DNA from: Heterobilharzia americana
Lineage: Eukaryota; Platyhelminthes; Trematoda; Strigeidida; Schistosomatidae
Reading direction: 5' to 3'
Length of the DNA: 64,000 nucleotides
Assembly (NCBI GenBank): GCA_944470555.2
Contig: OX104130.1
Coordinates: 48,579,491 to 48,643,490 of the forward strand
The translations under genes were made by a program, and so were the position numbers. How positions within the stretch are numbered: position 1 is the stretch's first letter; each line of letters starts with the position of its first letter. The notes beneath the pieces were generated by a model. That model ran no database searches and was not told the origin of the DNA. It saw only the letters and a program-made list of their open reading frames with translations. Positions 23,566 through 35,270 of this stretch are shown one piece after another.

Positions 23566-24230
23566 GCCCACTTTCACACTTGCTTGACATAAAATATTTG
23601 GAATAACTACAGTTAGTCAGTATATACTGGGCAGGATTAACATTATAGTATTTCTAGTTAAAGCAGGCTATCCTGAATAGCCACTCAAAGTATGAGAGAA
23701 TAAGTTGTCATGGATAAGAAGTGCAAATAATAATAGTATAGCATGACATCTGATAACTAGTCACTGATGGATCCAATTAAAAGAATTCATGATAAATCAC
23801 GAAAGTGACCTGAGAAGTTAAGAGATGTATGGAAGTTAAAATCAGTGGCTGCATCATTTACCTACTTATGAAGAACCCACGAAAGAACATCTATTGTCAA
23901 TCACCCTTTTGTGTGCTTTTGCTCTCAGATGATCCTGAAGACGAGTAAATTGTTGATATATCTCGTACAGACAGTTATATACGTGTTAGTTTGATGCAAT
24001 AAACACTTTTTTAATTTTGTTTGATTTAATGATTGCTACTATTTACTGTTGTTTTTATACCTCGGAACGTTTTTGACTGTAGCGAAGATTTATCATAGAC
24101 TACTGAGGAGAATTTGGCGATGAAAAAGCTGGACCTTATGTCTACTTCTTAATTATTCTTTGATTAATTTCATTTCTTGGTAAAAGCACTATTAGAATTT
24201 AGTAGACTTCAAAAACAACCTCGCCTGGTT
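23566..24230. other. No gene recognised
   Basis: AT-rich. A segment near 23905-24010 (TGCTCTCAGATGATCCTGAA and following) resembles terminal regions of Penelope-like elements, but the match is too weak to annotate. Confidence 0.4.
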
Positions 24231-24905
24231 AACTAGTTCACTAGTTACTACCCTGTCCTAAGCCCTGATAAATAGAGAAGGTTGCACATAGGGTTACCAA
24301 CCCTACTCCGTGAAACCAATCCAATCTCTAAACAAACTTCAAAACACAAAGAAAATATAGGAAAATCTTATTCTTTGCTGGAATCGGGGGAACGAAATGA
24401 CGCCGGTTAGGGAAAAGCTTCGAGAAGCCAGTCGGCCGATATGCCTTTTCTCGATGAAAGTAAAAGTAAGGATGGGGGCATTTAATGTCCGCACCATGTT
24501 TGAACCTAGAAAGCCTGCTCAGATTGCCAAAGAGATGAGGAAGTATGGCATGGAAATGCTTGGAATGCACGAGGAATCTGCAGATGGAATGGAAGTGGAC
24601 TCTCCAAACTGTCAACTGGAGAGTCAGTAATCTACTCCAGTATTGTCACCCAGATGACAACCACGAACCAGCACACTAAGTTTTGAGTGGCTATCATGAT
24701 GTCCCCTTCTTAAGAGCATCGAAGGCTCTCTAGCATGCAGTGGGAACCAGTCTTCTCCTGCAGGATCATGACAGCAAGATTCAACTCGAAAGGAAGGAAA
24801 GTCACAAACATACAATGCACCTACAAATAATGTACATCAAGAGAAGAGGAGAGACATAGCCTACTGAACACAAGATCAAGAAGGGGAGCAGATGTAGGTT
24901 CACAC
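24231..24905 (+). pseudogene. RTE/SR2-like retrotransposon, 5' region and endonuclease (interrupted copy)
   Basis: A non-coding leader is followed at about 24466 by VRMGAFNVRTMFEPRKPAQI, AKEMRKYGMEMLGMHE. This is the opening of the apurinic-type endonuclease that starts RTE polyproteins; the motif there is normally ...LNVRTM... . It continues in broken frames to NTRSRRGADVGS near 24866-24904, the linker between endonuclease and RT. Much of the endonuclease is deleted or scrambled, and stops follow at about 24628 and onward. The same element resumes at 26164 with ...VGSHHSL, so a PLE has split it. RTE elements make a single protein with endonuclease and RT and integrate by target-primed reverse transcription. 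Confidence 0.75.
24894..24905. repeat. Target-site duplication, left copy (12 bp)
   Basis: GTAGGTTCACAC here is repeated exactly at 26164-26175 and brackets the Penelope-like insertion. The host RTE reading frame (ADVGSHH) runs straight across if the insertion and one copy are removed. Confidence 0.8.
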
Positions 24906-26163
24906 AGGACAAAATATACAGACAAACAGAAGGAGTAGCAATGGGATCACCAATATCCCCAGTCGTAGCAGATATATTTATAGATAGTTAGGAAAACATG
25001 GCTTTACAAACGTTTAGTCCTACACCAAAAATATGGTGGCGATATGTGGATGACACATTTACTGTGTTGAAATCGGAACATACCGACAATTTCCTCAAGC
25101 ATATAAGCTCAGTAGGAAACGGAATCCAATTCACTTACGAGGTAGAAAATGAACAGGGAGAATTACCTATGTTGGATTGCAGAATAAGACGAAGAACAGA
25201 CGGTGCTGGGCTACTACTGCTTACAGAAAACCAACACATTCCAACAGGTATATAGACTTCAAATCATCCCATCCAATGTCAGTTAAGGCAGGATCAGTCA
25301 AATGTCTAAACGATAAAGCTAGAAAACTTACTAGTCAGAGCAAGAACCTAAACAAGGAATTGAAACACGTAAAAAAAGCACTAATAGTTAATAATTATCC
25401 TCCTCAGTTTATTAAAAAATTCTTACGGACACAAAAAACGAAAAAACAACAGTCACGCGAGTTTGGCTAATAACGACAACGCTAGTAAAAAGGTGATGAC
25501 AGCCTCCATTATAATACCCTATAAGAGGGTACTTCAGAAACTTTGAGTAGAACCCTCAACAGAGCTGGAATTAGGGTGAAATTTAAACCTACAAAATCAC
25601 TCAGAGATAAACTTTGTCGGCTTTAGGATCCTATAGAACCAATTAAGCAAAATAATATAATCTATCAAATTCCATGTAATGACTGTGGGGTCAAGTACGT
25701 AGGTCAAACTAGTCGGTCGGGGTCAGTTAGAATAGCCGAACATAGGAATTTAGCTAAATGTAGAATAACAGACCTAAATAAGATCAATAATCTAGAAAAA
25801 ACTCGGCTATTGCTAGGTATGCATTAACACACAACCACACAAAACAGTGGGATAAAGCCACTGTACTCAAGTTCAATATAATTAGGTAGAGAGAGAGAAT
25901 GATTACTGAATCTTTGTTCATCGAATCAACACTCAACACGCGCAATAGAAATGACGCAACACCTATACCAGAGATATGGAAAATTATGCTACCAATAAAA
26001 ACAACCCATATTAAGTGACGTAACTATAAAAATCAGATGTGGAAAGTGGTGTGATTACATTGATATGGTTATGAGCAGTAATAATTCATGCTCGAAACAT
26101 CATCAAATAAATAATACTAGATCACTGTGTGTTATAAATCAAATCAACAAATCCGATATGGCA
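24906..26163 (+). pseudogene. Penelope-like element, 5'-truncated, inserted in the RTE copy
   Basis: It reads QTEGVAMGSPISPVVADIF (about 24927), then FSPTPKIWWRYVDDTFTVLK with the catalytic YVDD at 25043-25054. Next come GIQFTYEVENEQGELPMLDC, YRKPTHSNRYIDFKSSHP and KHVKKALIVNNYPPQFIKKF. A GIY-YIG endonuclease opens with YQIPCNDCGVKYVGQTSR at about 25660-25720 and includes RIAEHRN. It ends near PEIWKIMLP (about 25970). This RT plus C-terminal GIY-YIG layout is diagnostic of Penelope-like elements. The N-terminal RT part is missing. There is a stop at 24989 and frameshifts near 25210, 25480 and 25830. The remaining 190 bases are 3' non-coding. The flanking 12-bp duplication shows it landed as a truncated copy. 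Confidence 0.9.
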
Positions 26164-26175
26164 GTAGGTTCACAC
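26164..26175. repeat. Target-site duplication, right copy (12 bp)
   Basis: An exact second copy of GTAGGTTCACAC (see 24894-24905). Confidence 0.8.
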
Positions 26176-27121
26176 CACTCGCTATCTAGTGCAAGGAACC
26201 TACCTTCCAAATCAAGTTGAAAGCCTTCAACGAAGCTGGTGATGATAGATCATAGTTCAAGCTCAACACCCAGAACGGAAACTGAAGGACAAAACGACAA
26301 AGGACATCTTCATACCAGTCAGCCATCAGAACAAAATAGGAGACATTGAGCAACATCCTTGAAGGATCGGTCGTTGAAGAACACTGGAACTCTTTGAAAG
26401 CTATGTGGAAAGAAACCTGCATAACCGTGTCAGAAAGGAAGAGGAAACAAGACAAAGAATGGATCTCGACGGACACATGGGAGATGATAGAGGAGGGAGA
26501 GGAAGATGGCGAAGCAGATGAACCAGTGCAAGGATGCACAAAGAAAAAAGTCAAAGTCCTGAATGCTATAAAGCTACTGAAATGCAAGAAAGCAGCAGGA
26601 TCAGATAAAATTCTGACAGAAGACTGAAAACAGGTGCAGAAACTGCAGCTGACATGCTCACACCACTACTGCAGAAGGTTTGGAAGAAAGGAAGGAAGGG
26701 TACCTACCTATTGATTGGAAGAAGGGCTACCTTGTCTAACTCCCAAGTAAAATATTATGCCGCATTATCCTGGAGAGACTAAAGGATGCACTGAATTCGA
26801 AATTACGACCGAAACAGGTTGGTTGGCTTCATGAAGAACAAATCATGTGTGGATCAAATTTCGATGCTATGCATCATCACAGAACAGAGTATAGAATGGC
26901 AATCAACTAGACCTCTACTTCAACTTCATCGACTTTGAAAAGGCCTTCGACAGTGTCGACTGAGAAGTAATTTGACAGTTGATTCAATACTACGGAGTGC
27001 CACAAATCTTTATCAACCTAATTCAACAGCTGTATGACGACGCCACATGCCAAGTGATCCACAGTGGAAAGGTGAGTGACGCCTTCGAAGTGAACACAGG
27101 AGTAAGACAAGGCTGCGATTC
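26164..27121 (+). pseudogene. RTE/SR2-like reverse transcriptase, continuation of the interrupted copy
   Basis: It resumes after the PLE with VGSHHSL. Recognisable blocks are KEWISTDTWEMIEEGEED (about 26456), then IKLLKCKKAAGSDK, which is RT motif 1 of this family. Further on are QVGWLHEEQIMCGSNF, LYFNFIDFEKAFDSVD (about 26910-26960, the RT A-motif region) and YYGVPQIFINLIQQLYDDAT. Last is VNTGVRQGCD (about 27095-27120). It stops abruptly before the FADD catalytic motif, where unrelated AT-rich DNA begins, so the 3' end is deleted. Several stops and frameshifts (26627, 26740, 26910, 26962) show it is dead. Orientation and order match the 24231-24905 segment, so both are one element. Confidence 0.85.
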
Positions 27122-29103
27122 AACGAAGAGTCAATGTCCCTAAAGTTAAGATGAAATATCACTACCTACAAGAGTAACATGTTTAACATTTAGGAGAAGT
27201 CTTGTGATTACTATGTAATTTTCTTCTTTGAATGAATCGTTGTAATCACTGGTTAAAAGACCTATTCTAGGATCCTCTTTAGGAGGGTCAATTATTCCGT
27301 ACTGAGCAACACTCAGATAAGAAAAATGCCTTTCAAAATAAGGTTAAAGTGACTACACTGATTCACAAAGTTTGTTAAAGTTCACATCATTATTTCAACC
27401 GTCACATGAACAAATCATTTCATTTTGCAAATGTACATCACTGAACCAGCATATACTTTGGTATGGGGGATCTTTTCAATAAATTAATTTAGATTACTAA
27501 GAAGCATTCAATACAAATTTTATGTAAACTTACTTTAGATCAGTATAACATTACTGTCACTAAATGGTAATTGATGAATATCATTTACTCTGGTATTTTA
27601 TTGCTCAGTATATTATATACTGAAACTGAGAGCCTTAGTTATTGATTACTTCTAGAAATGAGAGCTCAAGGTCGATTCATACTTCCATCTGTCTAGTATT
27701 GTTCTGTCTTTCAGTTCTATTGAAAGTTTATAACCAATCCAATAATAAGGGAGGTATGATTTTTATTTATACGTGCTTAATTTGTCTTCTATCAAGGGAC
27801 TCAATTATTGGTTATCTTTTGTTTATCTTATAAATTGTGTGATACTTCAATAAAATGAAAAGTTAGTTGGAGAGGAGTGAGGATCGTGCGTAGGCATTGA
27901 AAACGCCACCCAATAGTAATCGCAAAATATCTTACTGGAAAATTTCACTTACCTACACATGCATGAAAAATTACAATGGGGATTTTGACATTTTTAAATT
28001 AATGACTGAGAATTCAATTTTGTTTATTGCGTATTTGAATGTATTTGAATCTGCAGGTAGAATGATATATACCAGATTACGTCTGCATAATGACAGTATA
28101 CATATTTGGTAGTTCCATTCGTTCAGTAAGAACCTTCTAACGTGATTTTTGTGCCTACCGCATTCTTTTCGCTATCCTCAGGAGACCCATATTCTCCTGG
28201 AGGGTTGCAACCGTAGTTTTCTTTGTTGAAACAGCAAATACTACCATTGTGAGATGCATACCCTAACTTAACAGTGAGGATATGTAATGATATAAAGCAT
28301 AAAAAGCCCAAGTTTAGGCTACTTTACTGAGTGACTTTCTGCCTAAAAAACTAAGTACAGTACATGGTAATACATTGAAATCTAGTTCTGACAGTTAGCT
28401 TTAGATTCAAGTTATAGCATTTCATGGTAATTTCAATGAACAGGTGGATACCACTTAATATGATGGCAGACGAACTCTTATGAGTTATTTTCTTGATCAT
28501 CCACATGAAAGGAGTTGCTTCACCATAGAGTTTCGCCTGAAGGTAGTAACATATCTAGTTTATCAGCGACCACTGTTTTAATAATTGCTTTTTCCAAGAA
28601 ACAACAAACCTTCCTTTCCATAGAGAAAATAATAACTAGCTGATTGATTGATCAGAAGAAGATAAAGCCTGAAAAAGTAATGTGTTGATTTATTATGTCA
28701 CGCTTCTCAGCAGCACAAAAAATTCAAATATACTGAAAGACTTGCAAACAAAGAAGAAACCAAGGATGATAGGAATCAATGAATTTGTGGAGGATAGTGT
28801 GCTGATTGATCTTCGATGAAGTTACCTGGTGAATTGATTTGTAAGACTTACACGTACTTCAAATAATATTACTTACTTTCGCCAACCATTGATGCCTGTT
28901 ACTGTAAGGATTTTAACCGAGAAATAAAATGCATCGATGAGTGAAACAAATTAAAATGAAAGCAAGATTCATTAAAAAAAAATAAAAGATACATTAGTTC
29001 ATAAATTAGTTTCCGGTGTTTTTAGAAACGTCGGTGTAAATATTCATAATTAGTGCCAATATGATTTGAAGAGTGTTTCTCAGCATTTCACATATACGTC
29101 GGG
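27122..29103. other. No gene recognised (2 kb)
   Basis: AT-rich intergenic-type sequence with no recognisable motif. Confidence 0.5.
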
Positions 29104-29338
29104 ATTCATAATGGACTGACATAAGTCGGAAGAACACTGGAAACCTGGGAGCGCTCGACAGCTTTTTCGTCCAAGTATCGGACTCCACAGCAGTGCGTAC
29201 CCATTACGCCACCTTGCCAGGGATCGGACTCAAGGCCTTCAGTTTTCCTGGCCAGCACGTTACCGTTGAATCACTGGTTCGGAATCTAGTGGCCTATATT
29301 CCCTACTTCTGTCAGTTTATGACAGAGCCACCTATATC
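29104..29338 (-). repeat. Family B hammerhead SINE, nearly full length
   Basis: On the minus strand the 5' leader is ACTGACAGAAGTAGGGAATA. It is followed by a tRNA-like head with A-box-like CCAGTGATTCAACGGTAACG and B-box-like GAGTCCGATCCC. The hammerhead-like segment reads CTGTGGA, GTCC-GATACTT-GGAC, GAAA, GCTGTC. The tail is GCTCCCAGGTTTCC ... ACTTATGTCAGTCC. Stem II and GAAA are intact, but core residue A6 is T (CTGTGGA) and stem I has mismatches. There is no opposite arm here, unlike 17374 and 60680. Confidence 0.7.
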
Positions 29339-29983
29339 AAATGTCATTGTTGAGTAACTGTCCTCATGTTCGATTTGGTTGACTCCACTGGTCACGACTT
29401 CTCATTGAAAATTCAGGAATCACCTCTCGCAGCTAGTCACCAATGAGAGCTAGATTAATTCTATCTAGAAGTTAGTGGAGACTTACTAATCGATTTTAGG
29501 TTGGAATTTATCACATACATGAATGTATAAGCAATCAAATTCAAAGACGGGAGTACTTCTGCAATTACACTGAAACCTAACTTCATTCGTAAATAAATAA
29601 CTCTTCATTCTTGATTCAATGCCTTTTTCCGCTTTTTGTTGGTGTTTTAGGCGGTTAGAAATGGAAAGAGATGAAAGCTTCATTTGAGTTGTGTTACTGT
29701 TCTCTGTGAGGACTCTCCAAAGCGTATATTTATTTTAGTCGAAATAGAGTGTTGAATTGGTTTGATGATAGAGATATACTAGTCAACATGAAAATGAAAT
29801 CATCATGATCGAACTATCTATCCTTCAGAACACAAAACCACTGAAATCAGAAAGTAAATGTTTATGAGATTAGGAGTCGGGTAAAACGTCAGAATGGTGA
29901 TAAAACAAGTAAAAATGGGACAACAGAGTAAACAGATTACTCGACAATCGTTGTTCATCAACGCACGGATAAACAAGTCAATT

Positions 29984-30065
29984 TCATGTTATCTAGTCCG
30001 GAGTGCTCATTGAGTTCTATCGATCATTTCTGCATTATGGTCATTAAGCTAGAAGGCTCAGCATC
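29984..30065 (+). repeat. D1 repeat fragment
   Basis: TTTCATGTTATCTAGTCCGG, then TCTATCGATCATTTCTGCAT and GGTCATTAAGCTAGAAGGCT. It aligns with fragments at 48128, 49400 and (inverted) 49690. No protein or tRNA-like feature is seen. Confidence 0.5.
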
Positions 30066-30097
30066 TTGTTACACATTGACAGGTGTTAATTGGTTTA

Positions 30098-30250
30098 AGG
30101 TAATCAGGAGGAAGCTTTAGCCGTAGGCTTCGTTTTTGTTGATGTTCGTCAGCAAGAAGTACCTGTTACCCAAACGGAACTGATGCATTGCCTAATATTC
30201 GAACCTGCATCACCCAGTGTTGTAGTCTGCGACGCCACCAGTGAGGTATG
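30098..30250 (-). repeat. Family D SINE with hammerhead-like segment (minus strand)
   Basis: On the minus strand a tRNA-like head carries a B box (GCAGGTTCGAATATTAGG). It is followed by CTTGCTGACGAACATC, then AACGAAGCCTACGGC and a tail AGCTTCCTCCTGA. CTGACGA (minus, at 30146-30152) matches the hammerhead core, but GAAA is GAAG and stem II has decayed. The same plan is seen at 49215-49395. Confidence 0.5.
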
Positions 30251-30300
30251 CGAACCGCTTTCTGAAGTTTGTTCTGATGATGTAGCCTTGAATGACAATG
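30230..30300 (+). repeat. Short dispersed repeat shared with 41403-41490
   Basis: ACCAGTGAGGTATGCGAACC and the following 45 bases or so align imperfectly with ACCAGTGAAGTATGTGACCG at 41409. Origin unknown; it may be the downstream part of the family D unit. Confidence 0.35.
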
Positions 30301-33300
30301 AAAGCTTGACGATTAAACTATCTAGCTCACGGAACGCAACACCATCAAGGCACTGAGAAATACTTGCTATCAGATGCTAATAAACATACTTTAGGTGAAA
30401 GTAAGGCAGTAGAGGAGTACTAACAATAAGAAGGTGACTTATTGTCATGAGTAATGTAATTACTCTTATTGCTGTACACCATAAGCATCAACACCATCAA
30501 CAAACCTGATTGAGTCTAATCGGGTCACAGTCCAACATTTTAACATAGTGCTGTAAATTTTAGCTGAAAACAATAAACAGATTGATGGAAAAATGTTCTT
30601 CTGGCCAGTAAACACTACTTATTCGTGTATATGATTTCTAGGTATCCACGAAGGTCAATAGTAAATACCGTACAGTTATTCTGTCCTCCCGTTATACTAT
30701 TCTGAAATGTTCATAGGGTGTAAGTTTACGGTATAGACGTTTTTTTTACCAGGGAATTCATGTTGAAATTTCACATTCGGAAAACAGTTATTTCCACCAG
30801 TTCTAACGAGGAATGCATTCACTACGATTGAGGAATATTTCCTTGATCTTGATTTAGTGTAACTTTTGAATTTTTTGCAAAGGGAGTTATATTCATTGAA
30901 GAATCTTCATGTACAAAGGTGATTAGTCGAAAAAACTAAGTAAACTATTCACAAGAAAGCATATAGGCTGACAAATAACTTAATATTTGATCGTCATTGT
31001 CTCAATATATTCCTAAGTGAGTTTCGAGCTCTATCATATAAGGATTATAATGCTGCTGATGAGAGAAACGACTGAATATGATAGCACGCTTATTTCATTA
31101 CTGAAATTTTGATAGTAATTAGTGGAAAGCCCGTAATCAAAGCTTTCATATCACTACAGAACAGTTATGTAATCTAGTAGCAGTCATAGTTATTACTGTG
31201 CTACAAAACCACCTAACAGTTGAATATTCTAAGCATCTGAGTCAGAAGTGTTTATCCAGCTGGTGAAGTACTGGCAACGGTTCACACATTTTATGGGTAT
31301 GCGATACTAAAACTTCGGTTTGCAAGACTGCTTTTGCATAGAGACAAATGAATTTATGCTTGAAATACCTGGTTTGGACCAAGTTGATAGGAGTGGGTCA
31401 TTTAACACCTCGGAGTGCACAGGATTTTCTCACGTTTATGAGCGGTTATGCAAAGCTTTTTATGACGAGAATTATTACCTTCAGACTAAACAAAAAAAAA
31501 GTTTCCACAGAACAAAATGAATTCATCTTGTTGTGTGACTCCTCATAAGCCCCATACAGCAAAAATCTGCGGCCCTTTTTTAAAAGCCATAGCTATATGA
31601 CAAGTGATAAGTCTGTTACTCTCCAAGTTCGTTCTTGACCTTTCACCAGGCTTATTGATTTTATCAACATTTTCTTCAGATCATACAGTTATCATCCTTA
31701 TCCCGAGCTAAAAATGTTCTCAACCATATGATAAGGATTAAAAATGTTTGTTTTAATGAATGGAAAATTCTCCCCTTATCACAGAACAAAGGTACAACAG
31801 TGAATAAAAATTTCGATGAAGTTATTTGGTAAAGCTATTCAGTCGTATTTATTAGTGTTCTGAACAAACAGCAGTCTATTAATAATCAGTAGAGTTACAC
31901 GGCTACATTGTTGTTGAAGGGATTGTCTGATTGTGACCAGATGTCTGAAGATGAAAAAATATTCAAGCATAGAACTGTTGATATTCCTCCATCCTCTTCA
32001 TTACCAAGCTAAACAATGTTTTAAAATATACCTACAAACTTGATGCTGCGCACGGTCAATATACTTTGCTCCACAGGAATAAATTAAACTGATAGATGCG
32101 CATTGGTGAACTCACGGATTAATTGTTTACTGGAGAATGTGATTCCTAGGATATCTGCGCCAAGTGTCTTTCTAAAGGAGCTTAAGAGGCAGTATTTTAA
32201 AATTTCAGCTGCAATATTGTCTTTAAATTCCATATGTATAGAGTTTTTTTGATAGCTGTTGTATTTTTTAATAATTCTTTATGTTAAAAACAATCAACCT
32301 AAATAGACATCCATTTGGTAGTATGCCGTTAGGTAGGAAGTTGTACTAACTTTCTAGTGTATCTTCAGGTTGGGTCTACAGAAAGTCCTGTATACGAGTT
32401 TCCATGTTTATTTACACTCTGTCTATAAAGATTATCTGTATGTACAAAGAAACTTAGAGTTTCTGAGATATTCAGTCACCCTTTATTGAATGCTTTATTC
32501 GTAGATCTTGCGCCAAGCTATAATATACTGCTATCAAGTTAGTCTAGAATGAATAAATTTTAGAATAATACAACTGGCCAAGTTCACCTCAGATTCTTTT
32601 AATTTCTTCATCTTCAAGTGTTAAGTAAAGTTGTGGGCTAGGAGAACATAAAAAGATAATAACTAATTTCTACTGAAGTATCAGAAACACAAAGTTACTG
32701 TAGAATCTTAGCGAAAATAGATCGAAAAAAATGTGGAAAAAAGAAAACTACCGACAAGTTGAGGATATAGCAAACACATTATTTATTAGACAGTATCAAA
32801 ATGACTGAGTAAACATGGGTAGATAAAAAGGAAGAGGTGATACAACGAACACGACGTTTCGCTACTAGGATAATGAAGCGTCAATCACAGCTTTTTCCTG
32901 TCTTTTGTGATCAGATTGACAATGCTTTACTTAAAAGGATTCCACAACATTTAAGAACTTGGCAGTTTTTGCATGTTTGTCATTGGGGAAGATTGACAGA
33001 TGCCTAGTTCTTGTATGGTTGCAACTGTGTCCAACAACTGCAGTTGCAAACACTATCCTCCTTCGAAAACAGATTTCCTAAAATAAGCTCACTAGACCAA
33101 GTGGAAACTTTTTTACTCCTGCAAGTTTGTGTTTTCACAAACAAATTTCAATTGACAGATAAGGTTGGAGGTCAGTAATGTATTAACGTACTTCAGAATA
33201 AGTTAATGAGCAAATGTATTTGTTAAATAGCGTAGGGGTGACAGAAGAGAAGTTCCTTTCCAATGCGTTGGTCACTGTTCTTCCTAATATCCATCTCGTC

Positions 33301-33654
33301 TGAATACTGTGAAGAGAAAGGGAAGTTTCTTTTCAACTGGCCTTTCTGCTGAGGAATAGAAATTATAAGAAATTATACGATCTCGAGTTATCTGAGGAGT
33401 AGTTTGCCAGTCATTATGAACTTGAAAGTTTCACGTTGGAATTTCCCATAAGAGAATGGTTCCCCTACTGACCATTTGTGGTATCTATATGGTTCCCACT
33501 AAAAGACAGGAAGCCAAGAGCAAATTTTGTGGTTTTTGATACAAAAGTATCATGAAATTAAGAAGTTAAACACAACAATGTATATTTGTCGTTATAAGGC
33601 CTCAAAAGCGCAAGTAAACAGCAATCACTTATGTCTTTTTGTTGATATACTTAT
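30301..33654. other. No gene recognised (3.3 kb)
   Basis: AT-rich. The segment 32760-32930 may be a PLE terminal region on the minus strand (see findings). Otherwise nothing is supportable, including the two overlapping 66-codon open frames near 31320-31548. Confidence 0.45.
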
Positions 33655-33926
33655 AATTCTCCGTTGCTTTACTGGACCGAATTGTTTGACCTCTGTTTGC
33701 ATTTGGGTTCTCATGCGGATGCCCCAATATTGCCCGAATTTTTGTTACCGTAGTTTTCTTGGTTGTGGCTAGCATGAGAATCTAGGACATGCTTTTGAAG
33801 CGAGGGGTACTAGGTTCGAGTCTCAGCGGGAATAACATCACTTACTGGGGTTCAGGTACATCCAGATGAAGAGTCCCAAATAAGGCGAAACGTGCATCCT
33901 GGACTCTTCTGATGGCCACAACTAAG
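33655..33926 (+). repeat. Sm-alpha (family A) SINE with leader, near full length
   Basis: The leader TCTCCGTTGCTTTACTGGAC ... TTCTCATGCGGATGCC is followed by GTGGCTAGCATGAGAATC and TAGGACATG. A B-box-like GGTTCGAGTCTCAG lies at about 33812. The hammerhead region GTACATCCAGATGAAGAG, TCCCAAATAAGGCGAAAC then GTGCATCCTGGACTC (33856-33908) follows, and the end is TGATGGCCAC. The head GTGGCTAGCA...AATC-TAGGAC and the end CCTGGACTC...GGCCAC are roughly complementary, as in Sm-alpha elements. The ribozyme core is broken (a base lost in CTGATGA, cleavage triplet ATC in place of GTC). Confidence 0.8.
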
Positions 33927-35085
33927 TAAATTAAAGCAATCACTTCACTGATTCATCGAAGGAAGGAATTTCGGGGGTTGATGCTTTACATTAATAACCA
34001 ATGCTCATAACTGTTCCGTTTGGAAGTGAAAATGAACAAATGGACTTAATAATACTGTGTATAAACAGTAAAGTTCAACAGGGTCTATTTGGAAACGTGT
34101 TTTGTTTCATGATGCTTTGATGTGGTCATGATTTTCTGTGGAATATTTAATGTATCCAGCAGCGTTGGCATTAAATCTTGGTATTTTTGAAAGTAATTAA
34201 TCATAAAAGGTCAGTGACTTATGTTTAACAATTAAATATGAGATACCTAAATCAGCAGCAGTATTCATCTCGTTTAAAAAGTCCACTTAAAGGTGCTAAA
34301 ACTCACTTTGTATAAGGATGATCAGCGAGTGCATATGTTTGCTTCTTGAATAAAATTTGTGATTTAAATACGAAATAAATTAACTATCTTAGCATTTCAG
34401 GACTTCAGCTGACATTATTTAACCTCATATGTTTTTGTGACTGAAACAGAACATCAAACAATCAGTTTTTTTTCCGAATTTAGGTGGCGTTTTTGTAGTT
34501 AAAGTTTTTCTGAAACATATTATGTATTCATGCTCTACAATTTGGACCAGATAGTTCATTGTCAAATTGTTTTGGCTGAAAAGTGTAAATGAATGGAGGT
34601 TGAATAAAGCAAATGTTATACTACTGAATGCAAGAATAGACGAGAATTCAAGGTAAGGATAGTAAGTTTTGAAGCTAGCGTGAGTGATAAGATCAGATAG
34701 ATATCGTCAGCACTAGTTTGGCCTAGTAAAAAGTTATTTTGTAAACACAATTAATGTGGTAGCTAAATTTTCGTATGACTGTTTCTCCAGCAAATTGACA
34801 TACATGCCCCTATCACTTTGTATGCAAAATTTTAAAAGCTAGTTAAACATCATTCCTGTGTGCGATATCCTTGTGTTTTGAAATGGATGGAGATGGCTGT
34901 CTGCTAACTGCGTTGATCAGGTTTTGAGAATCTTTTGAAGCCATTTGGGTACATGTTTTACTACTAACTGGTAGACATATCAATTTATCATCATAGATAT
35001 GTCGACATCGATATCAACTGTTAATTTAAAAGGTGAAATTACATTTAATCCAGACAAATTCTTTAATGTGAACGCTGTCAATGAA
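33927..35085. other. No gene recognised; upstream of a PLE fragment
   Basis: AT-rich. The last 90 bases (from about 34998) are open in the frame of the PLE fragment and may be its decayed N-terminal part. Confidence 0.4.
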
Positions 35086-35270
35086 GAACAATTAAACTAA
35101 AACCATTGGGTTCCAAGTTACCAAATCTGTATGGATTACCTAAAAGTCATGAAGCTAACAATCCGTCACGTGCAAAACTAAGCATGTTTTTTTCATCCTT
35201 ACATGACATGGTAAAACGGTTGGTGAGAATTTTGAGAAAGTTATGCTTTGAATTATTTACTTTGGTGGTA
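35086..35270 (+). pseudogene. Penelope-like element, N-terminal RT fragment
   Basis: It reads KPLGSKLPNLYGLPKSHEAN followed by NPSRAKLSMFFSSLHDMVKR. The YGLPK-x-H block followed by an L-S-M and a lysine/leucine-rich helix is the first conserved block of PLE reverse transcriptases (YGLPKTHK...). One long frame covers 35092-35230. The rest of the RT is absent, and the fragment ends in AT-rich DNA. It overlaps none of the other PLE fragments in content, so it could in principle derive from any of the lineages present. Confidence 0.65.

Noticed and set aside
33856..33908. Active Sm-alpha hammerhead
   Set aside because: A base is missing in the CTGATGA block and the cleavage triplet is ATC; kept only as a repeat.
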